From: SABY01 sp964593705 | Lineage (GTDB): Bacteria; Bacteroidota; Bacteroidia; Bacteroidales; 4484-276 | DNA: 64,000 bases | Assembly (NCBI GenBank): GCA_964593705.1 | Contig: CAZQIV010000022.1 | Location: 1-64,000 of the forward strand | Direction: 5' to 3' | In this document: piece after piece, positions 14,860 to 24,312 of the stretch | Layout of the letters: each line of letters starts with the position of its first letter | Position numbering within the stretch: the stretch's first letter is position 1 | The notes under the pieces: model-generated | Told to the model about the DNA's origin: nothing | What the model saw: the letters and a program-made list of their open reading frames with translations, nothing else | The model's database searches: none | Program-made: the position numbers and the translations under genes

Positions 14860-14961
14860 CAACCCGAAAAGGATTGATGCAAACTTTTAAGCTATATTTT
14901 CTATCCTTCTCACAAGTATTATTGCATTTATCTTTCTCAGATTTTTGCAAATTGAAATTAT

Positions 14962-15060
14962 AGGGTTGCGATCCTTTCCCTGCGGTCAAGGCTGCGAACC
15001 CAAGCCAAGATATTCCGGCCTGGGTTCGCAGCCCCGAGGTACGAGGGGATCGCAACCCTG
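14962..15060. repeat. Paired REP-like elements in inverted orientation
   Basis: AGGGTTGCGATCCTTTCCCT ... GGCTGCGAACCC (14962-15000) is followed by GGGTTCGCAGCC ... GGGGATCGCAACCCTG (15022-15060). The two halves are inverted copies separated by about 20 bp, the tail-to-tail BIME arrangement known from REP systems. Confidence 0.78.
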
Positions 15061-15103
15061 AAATACCCTAAAACAGAATCCCTCAGGAATTTATCACTAT
15101 GTT

Positions 15104-15180
15104 CCAGGGTTGCGATCCCTTCCCTGCGGTCAGGGCTGCGAACCCACGCCGGGTTGCTGGCCCCGAGGAAGGAGCATGCC
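15104..15180. repeat. REP-like element, inverted orientation
   Basis: CCAGGGTTGCGATCCCTTCC continuing to GGGCTGCGAACCC and GGCCCCGAGGAAGGAG. The left half matches 14962-15000; the right half has diverged from the usual sequence. It ends just before the duplicated CotH upstream region. Confidence 0.72.
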
Positions 15181-15194
15181 ACAAGCCTGGAAGT

Positions 15195-15341
15195 ACAATC
15201 TACGATTTCAAGTTTTTCAATGTGTCCCAAATCCCCCCCATTCGTTGATAAAATTTCCCAATCTGTTGATTTTCTTTTTTATTCTATACTTTAGTTGCCA
15301 CTTTTGTTGAATATTTAAATAGACTCAAATACATTTAAAAC
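15195..15341 (+). promoter_or_regulatory. Duplicated upstream region of the second CotH gene
   Basis: Similar over its whole length to 11255-11402. TCTATACTTTAG at about 15282-15293, with TTG about 18 bp upstream in CTGTTGATTTT, is a possible but imperfect -33/-7 pair. Conserved AAATACATTTAAAAC abuts the start codon. Confidence 0.5.
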
Positions 15342-17615
15342 ATGAAAACAAGAAACTTTTTACTTTTCTTACTCATTGGCTTGATCAACACTAGTTTCAG
15401 CCAAGGATTTTACGACATGAACACCATTAACACCATCGAGGTTACTTTCGAAGAATCCAACTGGGATTACCTGCTCGATCAAATGGCTGCGGCCGGAGAT
15501 GAAGAGCGACTGATGGGCTCGGTGAACATCAACGGGCAGGTGTTCGACAGTGTGGGTGTGCGCTACAAAGGCAATAGTTCATACAATCAAAACCAGGTTA
15601 AAAACCCGCTCAACATTAAGCTCGACTACATTATCAACGATCAGGAAATTGAGGGCTATGGCACCCTGAAACTTGCCAACGGGTTTAAGGATCCCAGTTT
15701 TGTACGCGAGGCTTTGGGCTATGAAATTGCCAGGAAATATTTCCCGGCCAGCGAAACCAACTACGCCAATGTTTATGTTAACGGAACACATCTTGGGCTA
15801 TATACCAGTGTGCAGGACGTGGATAAGTTTTTTATGCGTACACATTTAGGAAGTGATGAAGGCGCAAGACTCAAGGGTGAAATTAGCGGTGGCGGCGGCC
15901 CTCCTTCGGGCACTGTATGGAAATATTACGGTAATGATTCGACCGATTATTTTAATTATTACGCACTGGAATCAAATATTGGATGGACCGAATTGATTCA
16001 TTTCCTCGACACCCTGAGCAATCACACCAGCTATGTTGACCAGGTTTTAAACATTGACAGGCATTTGTGGTTTTTGGCCTTTCAAAATTTGTTGGTTAAC
16101 CTGGATAGTCCCATTAATAATCCGCAGAATTATTATATTTTTCAAGATGGCACGGGTCGATTTAATCCTATTCCCTGGGATTTGAACGAAAGTTTTGGCG
16201 TATTCAGAAGTTTGCAAGGTGGCGGTAATTTAAACACAAATCAGTTGCAACAATTTAGCCCGTTCAACAATCTTACAAGCAACGATCATCCCATCATTAG
16301 TAAAATTCTGGGCAACGACACTTACAGTAAAATGTACATTGCACACTTTAAAACGATGGTGGAAGAAATATTTGAAAATGGCTGGTACGAAGAAAGGGCG
16401 TTAGAAATTCAGGATATCATAGATGCGGATGTGCAAGCCGATCCAAATAAGTTTTATTCTTACAGCAACTTTATCAGTAATATTAATAATAGTGTAGGTG
16501 GTGGCCCCAATGCGGTAATAGGAATAACACAGTTAATGGAAGCCCGTGTTAATTATCTGCTCGGATTGGATGAATTTGAAGCACAGCAACCCGAATTCTC
16601 AAACATCAGTTTTAGCCCGGAGCAACCCTCGCCAGGCACTGAAATTTGGTTTAGCGCAGAAGTTGATTATAGCACACAGGTGTATTTATTATACCGACAA
16701 AGCTCCACGGCTACATTCCAAAAATCTGAAATGTTTGACGATGGTAATCATAACGATGGTGCTGCCGGTGATGGTGTTTATGGAATTTCACTTGTGGCCG
16801 GAAACACCGGGATTCAGTATTATTTCTATGCTGAAAATAATGATGCGTCCGCGTTTATGCCGACACATGCCGAATATGAATTTTATACCATTGCCATAAG
16901 CAGCGATTTGGTAATTAACGAATTTATGGCCGACAATGAAACTGCCGTGGCCGATCAGGATGGAGAATATGACGATTGGATTGAATTTTACAACAATGGC
17001 ACCGAAGATATTGTATTGCTGGGATTCTACTTGAGCGATGATGCCGGCGAACCCGATCAGTGGACATTTCCCGATACTACAATTGCTGCAGGTGGATATT
17101 TAATTGTTTGGACTGATAATGATGAAGATCAGGATGGTTTACACGCCAATTTCAAACTCTCAAAATCGGGCGAAAGCATTTTACTTTCGGATGCAACTTT
17201 AAATATTATTGATGAGATTGCTTTTGAGCAACAAAAAACGGATACCACTACCGGAAGATTTCCAAACGGAACCGGCGGGTTTAAATTTATGATTCCTACT
17301 TTTGGTGGGGAAAATGTTGATGAAATTACTGCAGTTGAAGAAATAGCGCAAATAGAGTCGGCATCCTTAGGGGCTTATCCGAACCCATTCAATAATCAGT
17401 TGCATTTTGTAATTAAGCTTGAAAACACATCAAGTGTTAGCCTTATGGCGCATAATGTTTTTGGCCAAATGGTAACTTTGAAAGACACGGAAGGATTGCC
17501 TGCCGGAACACACGAATTGACCATTAGCACGATTGATTTACCTGCTGGTTTATGGATTTGCAGTATGAAAACAGATGAACAGATACGGACCATAAAGCTG
17601 ATGAAAACAAAGTAG
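15342..17615 (+). CDS. CotH-kinase and lamin-tail-domain protein with type IX sorting domain
   Basis: A 757-residue secreted protein. Signal peptide (to about 20); CotH kinase-like domain in the first ~370 residues (VRYKGNSSYNQNQ, FNPIPWDLNESFG); a middle beta domain (STATFQKSEMFDDGNHNDGA); a lamin-tail domain (VINEFMADNE, DQDGEYDDWIE); and a C-terminal T9SS type A sorting domain (YPNPFNNQLHFVI ... GLWICSMKT ... IRTIKLMK). CotH enzymes phosphorylate spore-coat proteins in Bacillus; in Bacteroidota such proteins are common but their substrates are unknown. It is the intact partner of the tandem duplication with 11403-13922. Confidence 0.87.
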   Translation: MKTRNFLLFLLIGLINTSFSQGFYDMNTINTIEVTFEESNWDYLLDQMAAAGDEERLMGSVNINGQVFDSVGVRYKGNSSYNQNQVKNPLNIKLDYIINDQEIEGYGTLKLANGFKDPSFVREALGYEIARKYFPASETNYANVYVNGTHLGLYTSVQDVDKFFMRTHLGSDEGARLKGEISGGGGPPSGTVWKYYGNDSTDYFNYYALESNIGWTELIHFLDTLSNHTSYVDQVLNIDRHLWFLAFQNLLVNLDSPINNPQNYYIFQDGTGRFNPIPWDLNESFGVFRSLQGGGNLNTNQLQQFSPFNNLTSNDHPIISKILGNDTYSKMYIAHFKTMVEEIFENGWYEERALEIQDIIDADVQADPNKFYSYSNFISNINNSVGGGPNAVIGITQLMEARVNYLLGLDEFEAQQPEFSNISFSPEQPSPGTEIWFSAEVDYSTQVYLLYRQSSTATFQKSEMFDDGNHNDGAAGDGVYGISLVAGNTGIQYYFYAENNDASAFMPTHAEYEFYTIAISSDLVINEFMADNETAVADQDGEYDDWIEFYNNGTEDIVLLGFYLSDDAGEPDQWTFPDTTIAAGGYLIVWTDNDEDQDGLHANFKLSKSGESILLSDATLNIIDEIAFEQQKTDTTTGRFPNGTGGFKFMIPTFGGENVDEITAVEEIAQIESASLGAYPNPFNNQLHFVIKLENTSSVSLMAHNVFGQMVTLKDTEGLPAGTHELTISTIDLPAGLWICSMKTDEQIRTIKLMKTK

Positions 17616-17641
17616 AGTTCGTCTTTTTAGTCAGGTATCCC

Positions 17642-17700
17642 GCAGATAACGCAGATTTTCGCAGAAAAAAATCAGCGCAAATCAGCGAAATCTGCGGGAG
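17642..17700. repeat. CGCAGAT-type inverted repeat
   Basis: CCGCAGATAACGCAGATTTT and the opposing AATCAGCGAAATCTGCGG form an imperfect hairpin after the CotH stop. This kind of sequence is frequent between Bacteroidota genes. The sequence from 17701 to 18000 is AT-rich with nothing recognisable. Confidence 0.55.
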
Positions 17701-18002
17701 ATTCTTTGGCCTCGGATAGAAATGGTTGACTTTATGGACAGACACTAAATAGCAGGATGGGGTGCAATTCTATAGGTGTTATGTTATTTTTTTAATTGTG
17801 ATTCTTGTTTGAAAAATAAAAACCATATTTTGTTTTATAAAACCTCAGTAGCTTGTTGATTATGATTAATTATGTAACCTTATTACCATTCAATTTTTAA
17901 ATAAGGAAATAAGGTTGATGCAAAATGTTGAATTTTTCAACTAAGGTTAGTGGGTTATAAATAAGGTTTTTCGTTTATAAATTTGTTGGCAAATTGTAGA
18001 AA

Positions 18003-18260
18003 TATTACGCGGCTTGATTAAGTAGTTGCCCTTGCGTTGGTGCGGCAGGGATTGGAGTGGTAGTCCCGAAGTTTCGGGAGCGGCAGATTTTTTTGTTGGC
18101 GGGTGGCGGCTGACGAAGGAAGCCAGCCGGCCGCCTACAAAAAAACAGCCGGCATGAAGCAACTACAAACGGAAAGCCCGCCTTGCCGCCCAAATTAGGC
18201 AAATATCATGGCGAGGCAGGCCCGCCTGGCTAGCCTCGCTGTAGCTTAGGCGAAGCGGGT
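18003..18260. other. GC-rich gene-free element before the two-component system
   Basis: About 250 bp that are clearly more GC-rich than the surroundings, with short hairpins such as TCCCGAA-GT-TTCGGGA (18064-18079) and inverted GCCGGC and GGCGGG motifs. Frames through it are open on both strands but show no protein-like composition. It looks like an interspersed structured repeat rather than a gene. No tRNA or known RNA fold was recognised. Confidence 0.45.
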
Positions 18261-18315
18261 CGCCCAACTATTAAACACAATAATTAAACAATAAATCTTT
18301 TTTATACTTGTAAAC

Positions 18316-19422
18316 ATGAAAACGAAGCGGGGCATACTGAGGCATAGCGAAATACTGGTTATCCTGGCCATTTGGCTGGTTATCATTGCAATGCCGGTTC
18401 TTTTATTCCAGCGCAACGACACAATTAATTGGTCCAATGTTTTTGTGGCCTGGGTTGGGGTGCTGCCCTTTTTGCTGTTGTTTCTGGTGAATCATTTCTT
18501 GCTGATCCCGTTTTTGTTTTTTAAGAAAAGCAAAGCACTTTATTTCTTGTCCGCCCTAAGTTTGGTAGTTGGGTTTACATTTACAACCTGGTTTATGGAA
18601 AAAGGAAATGCTGACTTTCGTCCAAAACCACTGCCCGGAATGCGGCAGCTGCCCCCGTCTCACATCGAAAATCAACAATTACCAGATCGGCCACCACACC
18701 AGGGTCAACAAGGTAGAAATCCCATTCCTTTTCCTCCTTTTGTGAACACCTTTATTATTGCGATGTTGGTGATTGGTTTTGATACCGGACTGCGGATGAT
18801 TTTCAGATGGTCGAAGCTGGAGCAGGAAAAAACATTATTGGAAAAGGAAAATGTGCAAAATCAACTGGCTTTTTTGAGAACACAGGTGAGCCCGCATTTT
18901 TTTATGAACACCCTCAACAACATCCACGCGCTGATCGATGTGAACAGCGAGGAGGCCAAAGATTCAATTATTAAACTTTCGAAGTTGATGCGACACCTGC
19001 TTTATGAATCGCAGGGCGAAAAAACCTCACTTAAAAAAGAGATTGAATTTATTAAAAGCTATGTGAATTTGATGAAACTGCGTTTCTCGGATAAGGTAAA
19101 GATTAGCGTGGTAGTTCCTGATTTAATCCCCGAAAAGGATATTCCCCCGCTGCTTTTTACTTCCGTTATCGAAAATGCATTTAAACATGGCGTAAGCTAT
19201 TCCAGCGCATCATTTATCAATATTAAAATAAGTACCCCGGAAAACAAATTGCAGGTTATGATTGCCAATAGCAAAACAGCACAAAATGATGAAAATGATG
19301 AAAATGGTATCGGGCTGGAAAACACCCGAAAACGACTTGAACTAATTTATCCGGGGAAATTTGATTTCAGGATTGTTGATAATGAAAAAGATTTTACCGT
19401 AATAATATCCATACCATTATGA
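18316..19422 (+). CDS. LytS-type sensor histidine kinase
   Basis: A 368-residue membrane kinase. Three to four hydrophobic segments lie before residue 165 (for example ILVILAIWLVIIAMPVLLF), with a Pro/Gln-rich linker near 105-140. The His_kinase domain begins QVSPHFFMNTLNNIHALID with the phospho-accepting His, followed by an HATPase region with the N box IENAFKHGVSY and the G box GIGLENTRKRLEL. It overlaps the response regulator by 4 bp (ATGA). The signal sensed is unknown. Confidence 0.92.
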   Translation: MKTKRGILRHSEILVILAIWLVIIAMPVLLFQRNDTINWSNVFVAWVGVLPFLLLFLVNHFLLIPFLFFKKSKALYFLSALSLVVGFTFTTWFMEKGNADFRPKPLPGMRQLPPSHIENQQLPDRPPHQGQQGRNPIPFPPFVNTFIIAMLVIGFDTGLRMIFRWSKLEQEKTLLEKENVQNQLAFLRTQVSPHFFMNTLNNIHALIDVNSEEAKDSIIKLSKLMRHLLYESQGEKTSLKKEIEFIKSYVNLMKLRFSDKVKISVVVPDLIPEKDIPPLLFTSVIENAFKHGVSYSSASFINIKISTPENKLQVMIANSKTAQNDENDENGIGLENTRKRLELIYPGKFDFRIVDNEKDFTVIISIPL

Positions 19423-20135
19423 TAAGATGTATTGCCATAGACGACGAACCCCTGGCCCTGAAACAAATGGCCGGATACATCAATAAAACACCATTTTTGG
19501 AACTGGTGGGGCAGTTTGAGAGTGCCATGATTGCACTTGCATTTTTGCAGGAAGATTCTGTGGATTTGATGTTTGTGGATATTAATATGCCCGACCTGAG
19601 CGGGATGGATTTCGTAAAGTCGCTGGACAATCCGCCGGGCATCATCTTCACCACAGCATACAGCGAATATGCGCTGGAAGGTTTTAAGGTAGATGCCATT
19701 GATTACCTTCTCAAACCTATTGGTTATTCCGATTTTTTGAAATCGGCAAATAAAGCCTTGAAAATCCTTGCTCCAAAAATAGATACACCAAAGGAAGAAT
19801 TAAAAAGCAATGGTGATTTTCTGTTGATAAAGTCCGAGCATAGGATTGTACGGGTTAATTTCGCCGACATCAAATACATCGAAGGCATGCGTGAGTATGT
19901 TCGCATTCACCTGATAAATACAAAACCGGTAATGACATTGCTGAGTATGAAAGCCCTGGAAGCACAATTACCCGGTAATCAATTTATGCGGGTGCATCGT
20001 TCCTTTATCGTCAACTTAAGCCGGCTTACCACGATCGAGAGAAATCGTATTGTTTTTGATGAAGATGTTTATATTCCCATCAGCGAGCAATACCAAAAAC
20101 CTTTCCGTGAGTGGATGGAACGGTATTTTATGTGA
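19419..20135 (+). CDS. LytTR-family response regulator
   Basis: A 238-residue regulator. The receiver domain (1-120) has the acidic pair in CIAIDDEP, the phospho-Asp in LMFVDINMPDLSG and the Lys in IDYLLKPIGY. The LytTR DNA-binding domain occupies about 135-238 (IKYIEGMREYVRIHL, FMRVHRSFIVNL). It is the cognate partner of the overlapping LytS-like kinase. Targets are typically direct repeats upstream of the regulated genes; none was identified here. Confidence 0.93.
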   Translation: MIRCIAIDDEPLALKQMAGYINKTPFLELVGQFESAMIALAFLQEDSVDLMFVDINMPDLSGMDFVKSLDNPPGIIFTTAYSEYALEGFKVDAIDYLLKPIGYSDFLKSANKALKILAPKIDTPKEELKSNGDFLLIKSEHRIVRVNFADIKYIEGMREYVRIHLINTKPVMTLLSMKALEAQLPGNQFMRVHRSFIVNLSRLTTIERNRIVFDEDVYIPISEQYQKPFREWMERYFM

Positions 20136-20166
20136 TGCTTAGAAAAATACTCAAAAACAAAGGGCT

Positions 20167-20349
20167 TTATATGGAAATATTAGCATCTTTGAGAATGCCC
20201 TGCAATGTGCCTTTTGGAATGTCCTTACTGTGTATCGGTACAACAATTATTTGCATACCCGTTTTTTTATAGATAGCATGACTACCAGTTTGTCTTACGA
20301 ATACAAACCCATTGCTTTCGAGAAGTTTTATTAATTCCCGGGCTTTCAT
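20167..20349 (-). CDS. hicA: HicA-type mRNA interferase toxin
   Basis: A 60-residue HicA protein: MKARELIKLLESNGFVFVRQ, then the catalytic-His strand TGSHAIYKK and the C-terminal HSKDIPKGTLQGILKDA. HicA is a dsRNA-binding-fold RNase neutralised by HicB. The start overlaps the hicB stop by 4 bp (ATGA). Antitoxin first is the reverse of the classical E. coli order but common elsewhere. A truncated second copy lies at 28466-28555. Confidence 0.9.
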   Translation of the reverse strand: MKARELIKLLESNGFVFVRQTGSHAIYKKTGMQIIVVPIHSKDIPKGTLQGILKDANISI

Positions 20350-20540
20350 GATGCCAGTTCCAGAGACTTCTTTGAAATCTGATCTTCCATGAGTATCTCA
20401 ATATAAAGTTGTATAGCATCTTTAAGGTGTTCCATTGCTTCTTTTATGGTTTTCCCGTGTGAATGACATCCCGGCAATTCCGGACACCATGTATGAAAAT
20501 CGTTCCCGTCTTTTTCAATTTCAAAAGTAAGTGGTTTCAT
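20346..20540 (-). CDS. hicB: HicB-type antitoxin (short form)
   Basis: A 64-residue HicB with the partial RNase H-like fold FEIEKDGNDFHTWCPELPGC and HGKTIKEAMEHLKDAIQLY. It lacks the C-terminal DNA-binding domain present in longer HicB proteins, so autoregulation may need another factor. It precedes hicA in the operon. About 300 bp including this gene are duplicated at 28552-28830, with only a few substitutions. Confidence 0.9.
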   Translation of the reverse strand: MKPLTFEIEKDGNDFHTWCPELPGCHSHGKTIKEAMEHLKDAIQLYIEILMEDQISKKSLELAS

Positions 20541-20749
20541 ATTTCGTTCGTTTTATTGTGTTCAAAGATAATGCTTTCGGTGATATTGAAAAAACAGAAT
20601 TGCGAAGTTGAAACCCACAAAAAATCAATATTATGTAGAATCAATATAAATCTCACTTAATTTTGTTAAATAATACTGAATCAATTTCGTTATGAAATTA
20701 AATGTCATTTACTTTGCATAAATTATTTTAATCAAACTATACCGGCCTT

Positions 20750-21304
20750 ATGATCGATCAAATGGGAACCAGGATTAAGAAGAAGCGAGAGGGTTTAGGT
20801 CTTCAGATTAAAGACCTATCAAAGCAAATCGGTATGACTTCCAGTTTGATAAGCCAAATTGAAAACGCCAAGGCCTTCCCATCTATTGTTACACTTAAAA
20901 AACTGGCCGATGCCTTGCATACTACCGTGGGAGAATTGATAGGTGAAAACGAAAACGAAATAAAAAACCCTTTACTAAAAGTAGTGGAGCGTCGTTTTGC
21001 CAAAAGCAACAACAAGGGAACTTCTTCACATTTATTATCCAATCATTTTCCGTCAAAACAAATCGAACCCTATTTGCTCAGGTTTGAAGAAAATGCAGAT
21101 TCAAAAGGAGTAATGACAAGTAAATTTCCCGGACAGGAATTTTGTTTTGTGTTAAAAGGAAATTTTGAAGCCACCGTGAATCGTAAAAAACACCTTTTGG
21201 AAGAGGGCGACAGCTTTTATTTCGATTCCATTAAACCCCATGTATTCAAAAATATATCAGAAGGAAATGCCGAGTTGATCTGGGTAATTACTCCTTATAG
21301 TTAA
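20750..21304 (+). CDS. XRE-family regulator with C-terminal cupin domain
   Basis: A 184-residue protein: HTH_3 domain (GTRIKKKREGLGLQIKDLSK ... TSSLISQIENAKAFPS, about 4-60), a linker, then a cupin barrel (about 110-184, FCFVLKGNFEA, LEEGDSFYFDS, KPHVFKN). This class often regulates an adjacent amino acid or amine catabolic operon with the cupin as ligand sensor. It lies 41 bp ahead of the KamA-family gene in the same direction, so it is the probable local regulator. The ligand is unknown. Confidence 0.9.
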   Translation: MIDQMGTRIKKKREGLGLQIKDLSKQIGMTSSLISQIENAKAFPSIVTLKKLADALHTTVGELIGENENEIKNPLLKVVERRFAKSNNKGTSSHLLSNHFPSKQIEPYLLRFEENADSKGVMTSKFPGQEFCFVLKGNFEATVNRKKHLLEEGDSFYFDSIKPHVFKNISEGNAELIWVITPYS

Positions 21305-21345
21305 ATCAGGTAATTAATAAAAACACATTTATAAAACAAATTAAA

Positions 21346-22875
21346 ATGTCACATTCAGAAAAAGTTGATTTTACCAAACAGTTCGCACACCACGGAATTA
21401 GTGAAGATGCAGCACGGGTAATAGAAAAAGAAAACCTTTTACCTGCAACTCTCATCAATAAATTACATCACTGTTTTCCTCAGTATTCCATCTTAAAAGA
21501 GGAAAGCGTACCAATGTTTACCTCTGATAAAAACCGTTATACAGGTATCGATGGTTTTAGAGAAATTATAGCAGTTCTTAACAATAACGGCATTGATATT
21601 GGCTATATCGAGGAGCGTGAGCTTTTTATTAATGTGTATCGTTTTTTGGCTACAAAGCACGTTTTAAATACCATCAATTGGAAAGATTACGTAAGAGATT
21701 CAGTATTCCAACTGGTATTTCCACAACCCGGAATGATGAAACCGGAATTGATTAAAAGCTATATGAATGCCAAATCAGAGGAGGAAAAACGAAAACTCTG
21801 TGATGAGTATATTCGCAAAACCAATCCCCACGATGGTAAACAATTATTGAACAAGGCCTTTTTTGAAAACGAAGACGGCGATATTGAAATCCTAAACGGT
21901 AGTCAGCATAAATACCCCCAGTGTTTCCTTATTTTTGATAAAACCACTCAAAGTTGTTTTGCCTTCTGCAATTATTGTTTCCGCCATGCGCAAGTAAGAG
22001 GCGATGAAGATATGTTTATCCAGGATGATATTGATCAGGTTCATAAATATTTGAGAAAACACAAAGAAGTAACCGACATCTTAATCACCGGTGGCGATGG
22101 TGCATTTATGCCTTATTCAAGAATGAAAGCGTATTTAATGCCGCTAATTACCGATCCTGAATTGTCGCATATCAGAAATGTTCGTGTGGCCTCCAGGGGG
22201 TTAACCTACGACCCTCAAAGAATTATCATGTCAAGGTATGATGATACTTTAGCGCTATACAAAGAGTTAATTGAAAATGGAATTCAAATGATTTGGATGG
22301 GACATTTCTCCGGACCAAAAGAATTGATGAACCTAACCACCATTGCTGCTGCTCGCCGTTTAAGAGCCATTGGTATGAATTTAAAAAGTCAGAGTCCAAT
22401 CATGAAGCACATCAGCCTATTCCCTGATAAAAATGGTGGAATTGATATTGATAAATCTGCTCAAAACTGGATTGACCTGGGTCATGTATTAATGATGCTG
22501 GGTATCGGATTCCACTCTATGTACTATGCTCGCCCAACTGGCGAACACCACTATTTCACCGCTCCTTTGGCCGATATCAATAAGGTGTTTAGCAAAATTT
22601 ACAGAAGCCTTCCGTCCATTGGTCGTCCATCGAGATATATCTCCATGACCTCCTCAGCCGGCAAAGCATCCATGCTGGGTACCGTGGAAGTGAACGGGAA
22701 AACAGCCTTTGCCCTCAAATTTAACGAAGCCAGAAATATGGAATGGATGGATAAAGTGTATTTGGCTCAATATGATGATAAACAAAACACCATCGAAAAG
22801 CTGAAGCCATTTGAAGGAGATAAGTATTATTATTCAGATGAATTAGAAGCCATCGAAAAAAGTTTAGAGAAATAG
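21346..22875 (+). CDS. KamA-family radical SAM amino acid 2,3-aminomutase
   Basis: A 509-residue radical SAM enzyme of the lysine 2,3-aminomutase family. The CxxxCxxC cluster motif is in SCFAFCNYCFRHAQVRG (about 204-220), followed by ILITGGDGAFM; PLP is the expected second cofactor. Family members move an amino group from C2 to C3 of lysine, glutamate, arginine or leucine. It is about 90 residues longer than clostridial KamA, mainly N-terminally. The lysine fermentation partners kamD, kamE, kdd, kce and kal are not nearby, so lysine is not assured. The next genes can act on a beta-amino acid product. Confidence 0.87.
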   Translation: MSHSEKVDFTKQFAHHGISEDAARVIEKENLLPATLINKLHHCFPQYSILKEESVPMFTSDKNRYTGIDGFREIIAVLNNNGIDIGYIEERELFINVYRFLATKHVLNTINWKDYVRDSVFQLVFPQPGMMKPELIKSYMNAKSEEEKRKLCDEYIRKTNPHDGKQLLNKAFFENEDGDIEILNGSQHKYPQCFLIFDKTTQSCFAFCNYCFRHAQVRGDEDMFIQDDIDQVHKYLRKHKEVTDILITGGDGAFMPYSRMKAYLMPLITDPELSHIRNVRVASRGLTYDPQRIIMSRYDDTLALYKELIENGIQMIWMGHFSGPKELMNLTTIAAARRLRAIGMNLKSQSPIMKHISLFPDKNGGIDIDKSAQNWIDLGHVLMMLGIGFHSMYYARPTGEHHYFTAPLADINKVFSKIYRSLPSIGRPSRYISMTSSAGKASMLGTVEVNGKTAFALKFNEARNMEWMDKVYLAQYDDKQNTIEKLKPFEGDKYYYSDELEAIEKSLEK

Positions 22876-22933
22876 TAATATTGAAATTAGTGGTTTTCAA
22901 ATCATTGCTTATATTATAATTAAAATCATTTTT

Positions 22934-23647
22934 ATGATTAATAAAATAGTAAAATCGGCAGCCGAAGCAGTAAAAGACATCCATGATGGAGCCACCATTA
23001 TGATTGGTGGCTTTGGTGAGGCCGGTAGCCCAATTGAGCTCATACATGCGCTGATCGATCAGGGAGCAAAAAATCTCACCGTGGTAAGTAATAATACAGG
23101 AAGCGGAAATGTGGGACTGGCCGCCTTAATCGAGCAGAAAAGGGTGAAAAAGATGATTTGCTCGTTTCCTCGTACTGCTAACTCAACGGTATTTCCCGAA
23201 CTTTATAATGCCGGAGAAATAGAGCTGGAACTGGTTCCCCAGGGAACCTTAGCCGAAAGGATCAGGGCCGGAGGTGCCGGAATTCCGGCGTTCTACACAC
23301 CGGCTTCCGTGAATACTCCCCTGGCCATTGGCAAAGAATCCAGGATTTTTGATGATGTAGAATATGTGCTGGAACGTGGCATTAAGGCTGATTTCTCATT
23401 AGTGAAATGCGTACAAGCTGATTGCTATGGCAATTTAACCTATCATGCAACGGCCCGTAATTTCGGGCCTATCATGTGTACTGCCGCCAAAACAGCCATT
23501 GTTCAGGCTAAAAAAGTGGTGGATGCCGGAGCCATAGATCCTGAAATTGTTGTAACACCCGGAATTTTCGTGAAGCATATTGTTGAAATTTCAAACCCTG
23601 CCAATGAATCGGAATTGGTAGCTCAAAAACTAAAATATCCATGGTAG
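22934..23647 (+). CDS. CoA-transferase subunit A (3-oxoacid type)
   Basis: A 237-residue class I CoA-transferase alpha subunit. The N-terminal VKDIHDGATIMIGGFGEAGSP corresponds to the conserved GGFG segment, and ADCYGNLTYHATARNFGP is typical of the family. With the B subunit it would move CoA between acyl-CoA or succinyl-CoA and a 3-oxoacid. It overlaps the B-subunit gene by 7 bp. Its place between an aminomutase and a transaminase suggests activation of a beta-keto acid made from a beta-amino acid. Confidence 0.92.
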   Translation: MINKIVKSAAEAVKDIHDGATIMIGGFGEAGSPIELIHALIDQGAKNLTVVSNNTGSGNVGLAALIEQKRVKKMICSFPRTANSTVFPELYNAGEIELELVPQGTLAERIRAGGAGIPAFYTPASVNTPLAIGKESRIFDDVEYVLERGIKADFSLVKCVQADCYGNLTYHATARNFGPIMCTAAKTAIVQAKKVVDAGAIDPEIVVTPGIFVKHIVEISNPANESELVAQKLKYPW

Positions 23648-24294
23648 AAAATAAAATAAAAATCGGTTGGAGTAAAACCGAAATGGCCCAAAATGTAGCC
23701 CAGGATATTCCCAACGGATCCTATGTGAACCTGGGAATTGGAATGCCCGAAATGGTGGCCGCCTTTGTACCCGAAGGCCGCGAGCTGATCTATCAAACAG
23801 AAAATGGTTTGCTAGGAATGGGTGCTGTACCGCAAGCCGGACAGGAAGACCCCGAGTTAATCAATGCCGGGAAAAAACCGGTTACAACCATCCCGGGGGC
23901 TTGTTTTTTTCATCATGCCGATAGCTTTACCATGATAAGGGGAGGGCATATTGATGTATGTGTTTTGGGAGCTATGCAAATATCTAAGCATGGCGATTTG
24001 GCTAACTGGTCAACCGGAGCGGCCAATGCTATCCCTGCCGTTGGAGGAGCCATGGATTTAGTGGCAGGAGTAAAAAGAATTTTGGTTATAACCCAGCATA
24101 ATACCAAAGACGGTAAATCTAAAATAGTGAATCAGTGTAGCTATCCGCTCACCGGAAAAGGTGTTGTGGAAACCATTTATACTAATCTGGCCATCATCGA
24201 TGTAAAAAAAGAAGGACTTTTCGTGAGGGAAATGGGGCCAAATGTGGATTTTGAATATTTACAAAAGCACACAGAAGTGCAATTATTTCAATAA
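23641..24294 (+). CDS. CoA-transferase subunit B (3-oxoacid type)
   Basis: A 217-residue beta subunit with the catalytic-Glu motif ENGLLGMGAVP (about 59-69), where the Glu forms the CoA thioester. Other conserved stretches are NLGIGMPEMVA and GGHIDVCVLGAMQ. It overlaps subunit A, ensuring equal synthesis. The substrate is not determined by the sequence. Confidence 0.92.
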   Translation: MVENKIKIGWSKTEMAQNVAQDIPNGSYVNLGIGMPEMVAAFVPEGRELIYQTENGLLGMGAVPQAGQEDPELINAGKKPVTTIPGACFFHHADSFTMIRGGHIDVCVLGAMQISKHGDLANWSTGAANAIPAVGGAMDLVAGVKRILVITQHNTKDGKSKIVNQCSYPLTGKGVVETIYTNLAIIDVKKEGLFVREMGPNVDFEYLQKHTEVQLFQ

Positions 24295-24312
24295 TTTAAA
24301 CGTATAAGACCT

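Noticed and set aside
14958..15230. Frames across the REP cluster encoding Arg/Gly-rich peptides
   Set aside because: Translations of palindromic repeats, with the same peptide appearing from repeated DNA; not a gene.
18003..18260. Structured RNA or tRNA-like gene in the GC-rich element
   Set aside because: Short hairpins are present, but no tRNA cloverleaf, T-loop or known ncRNA core could be built.
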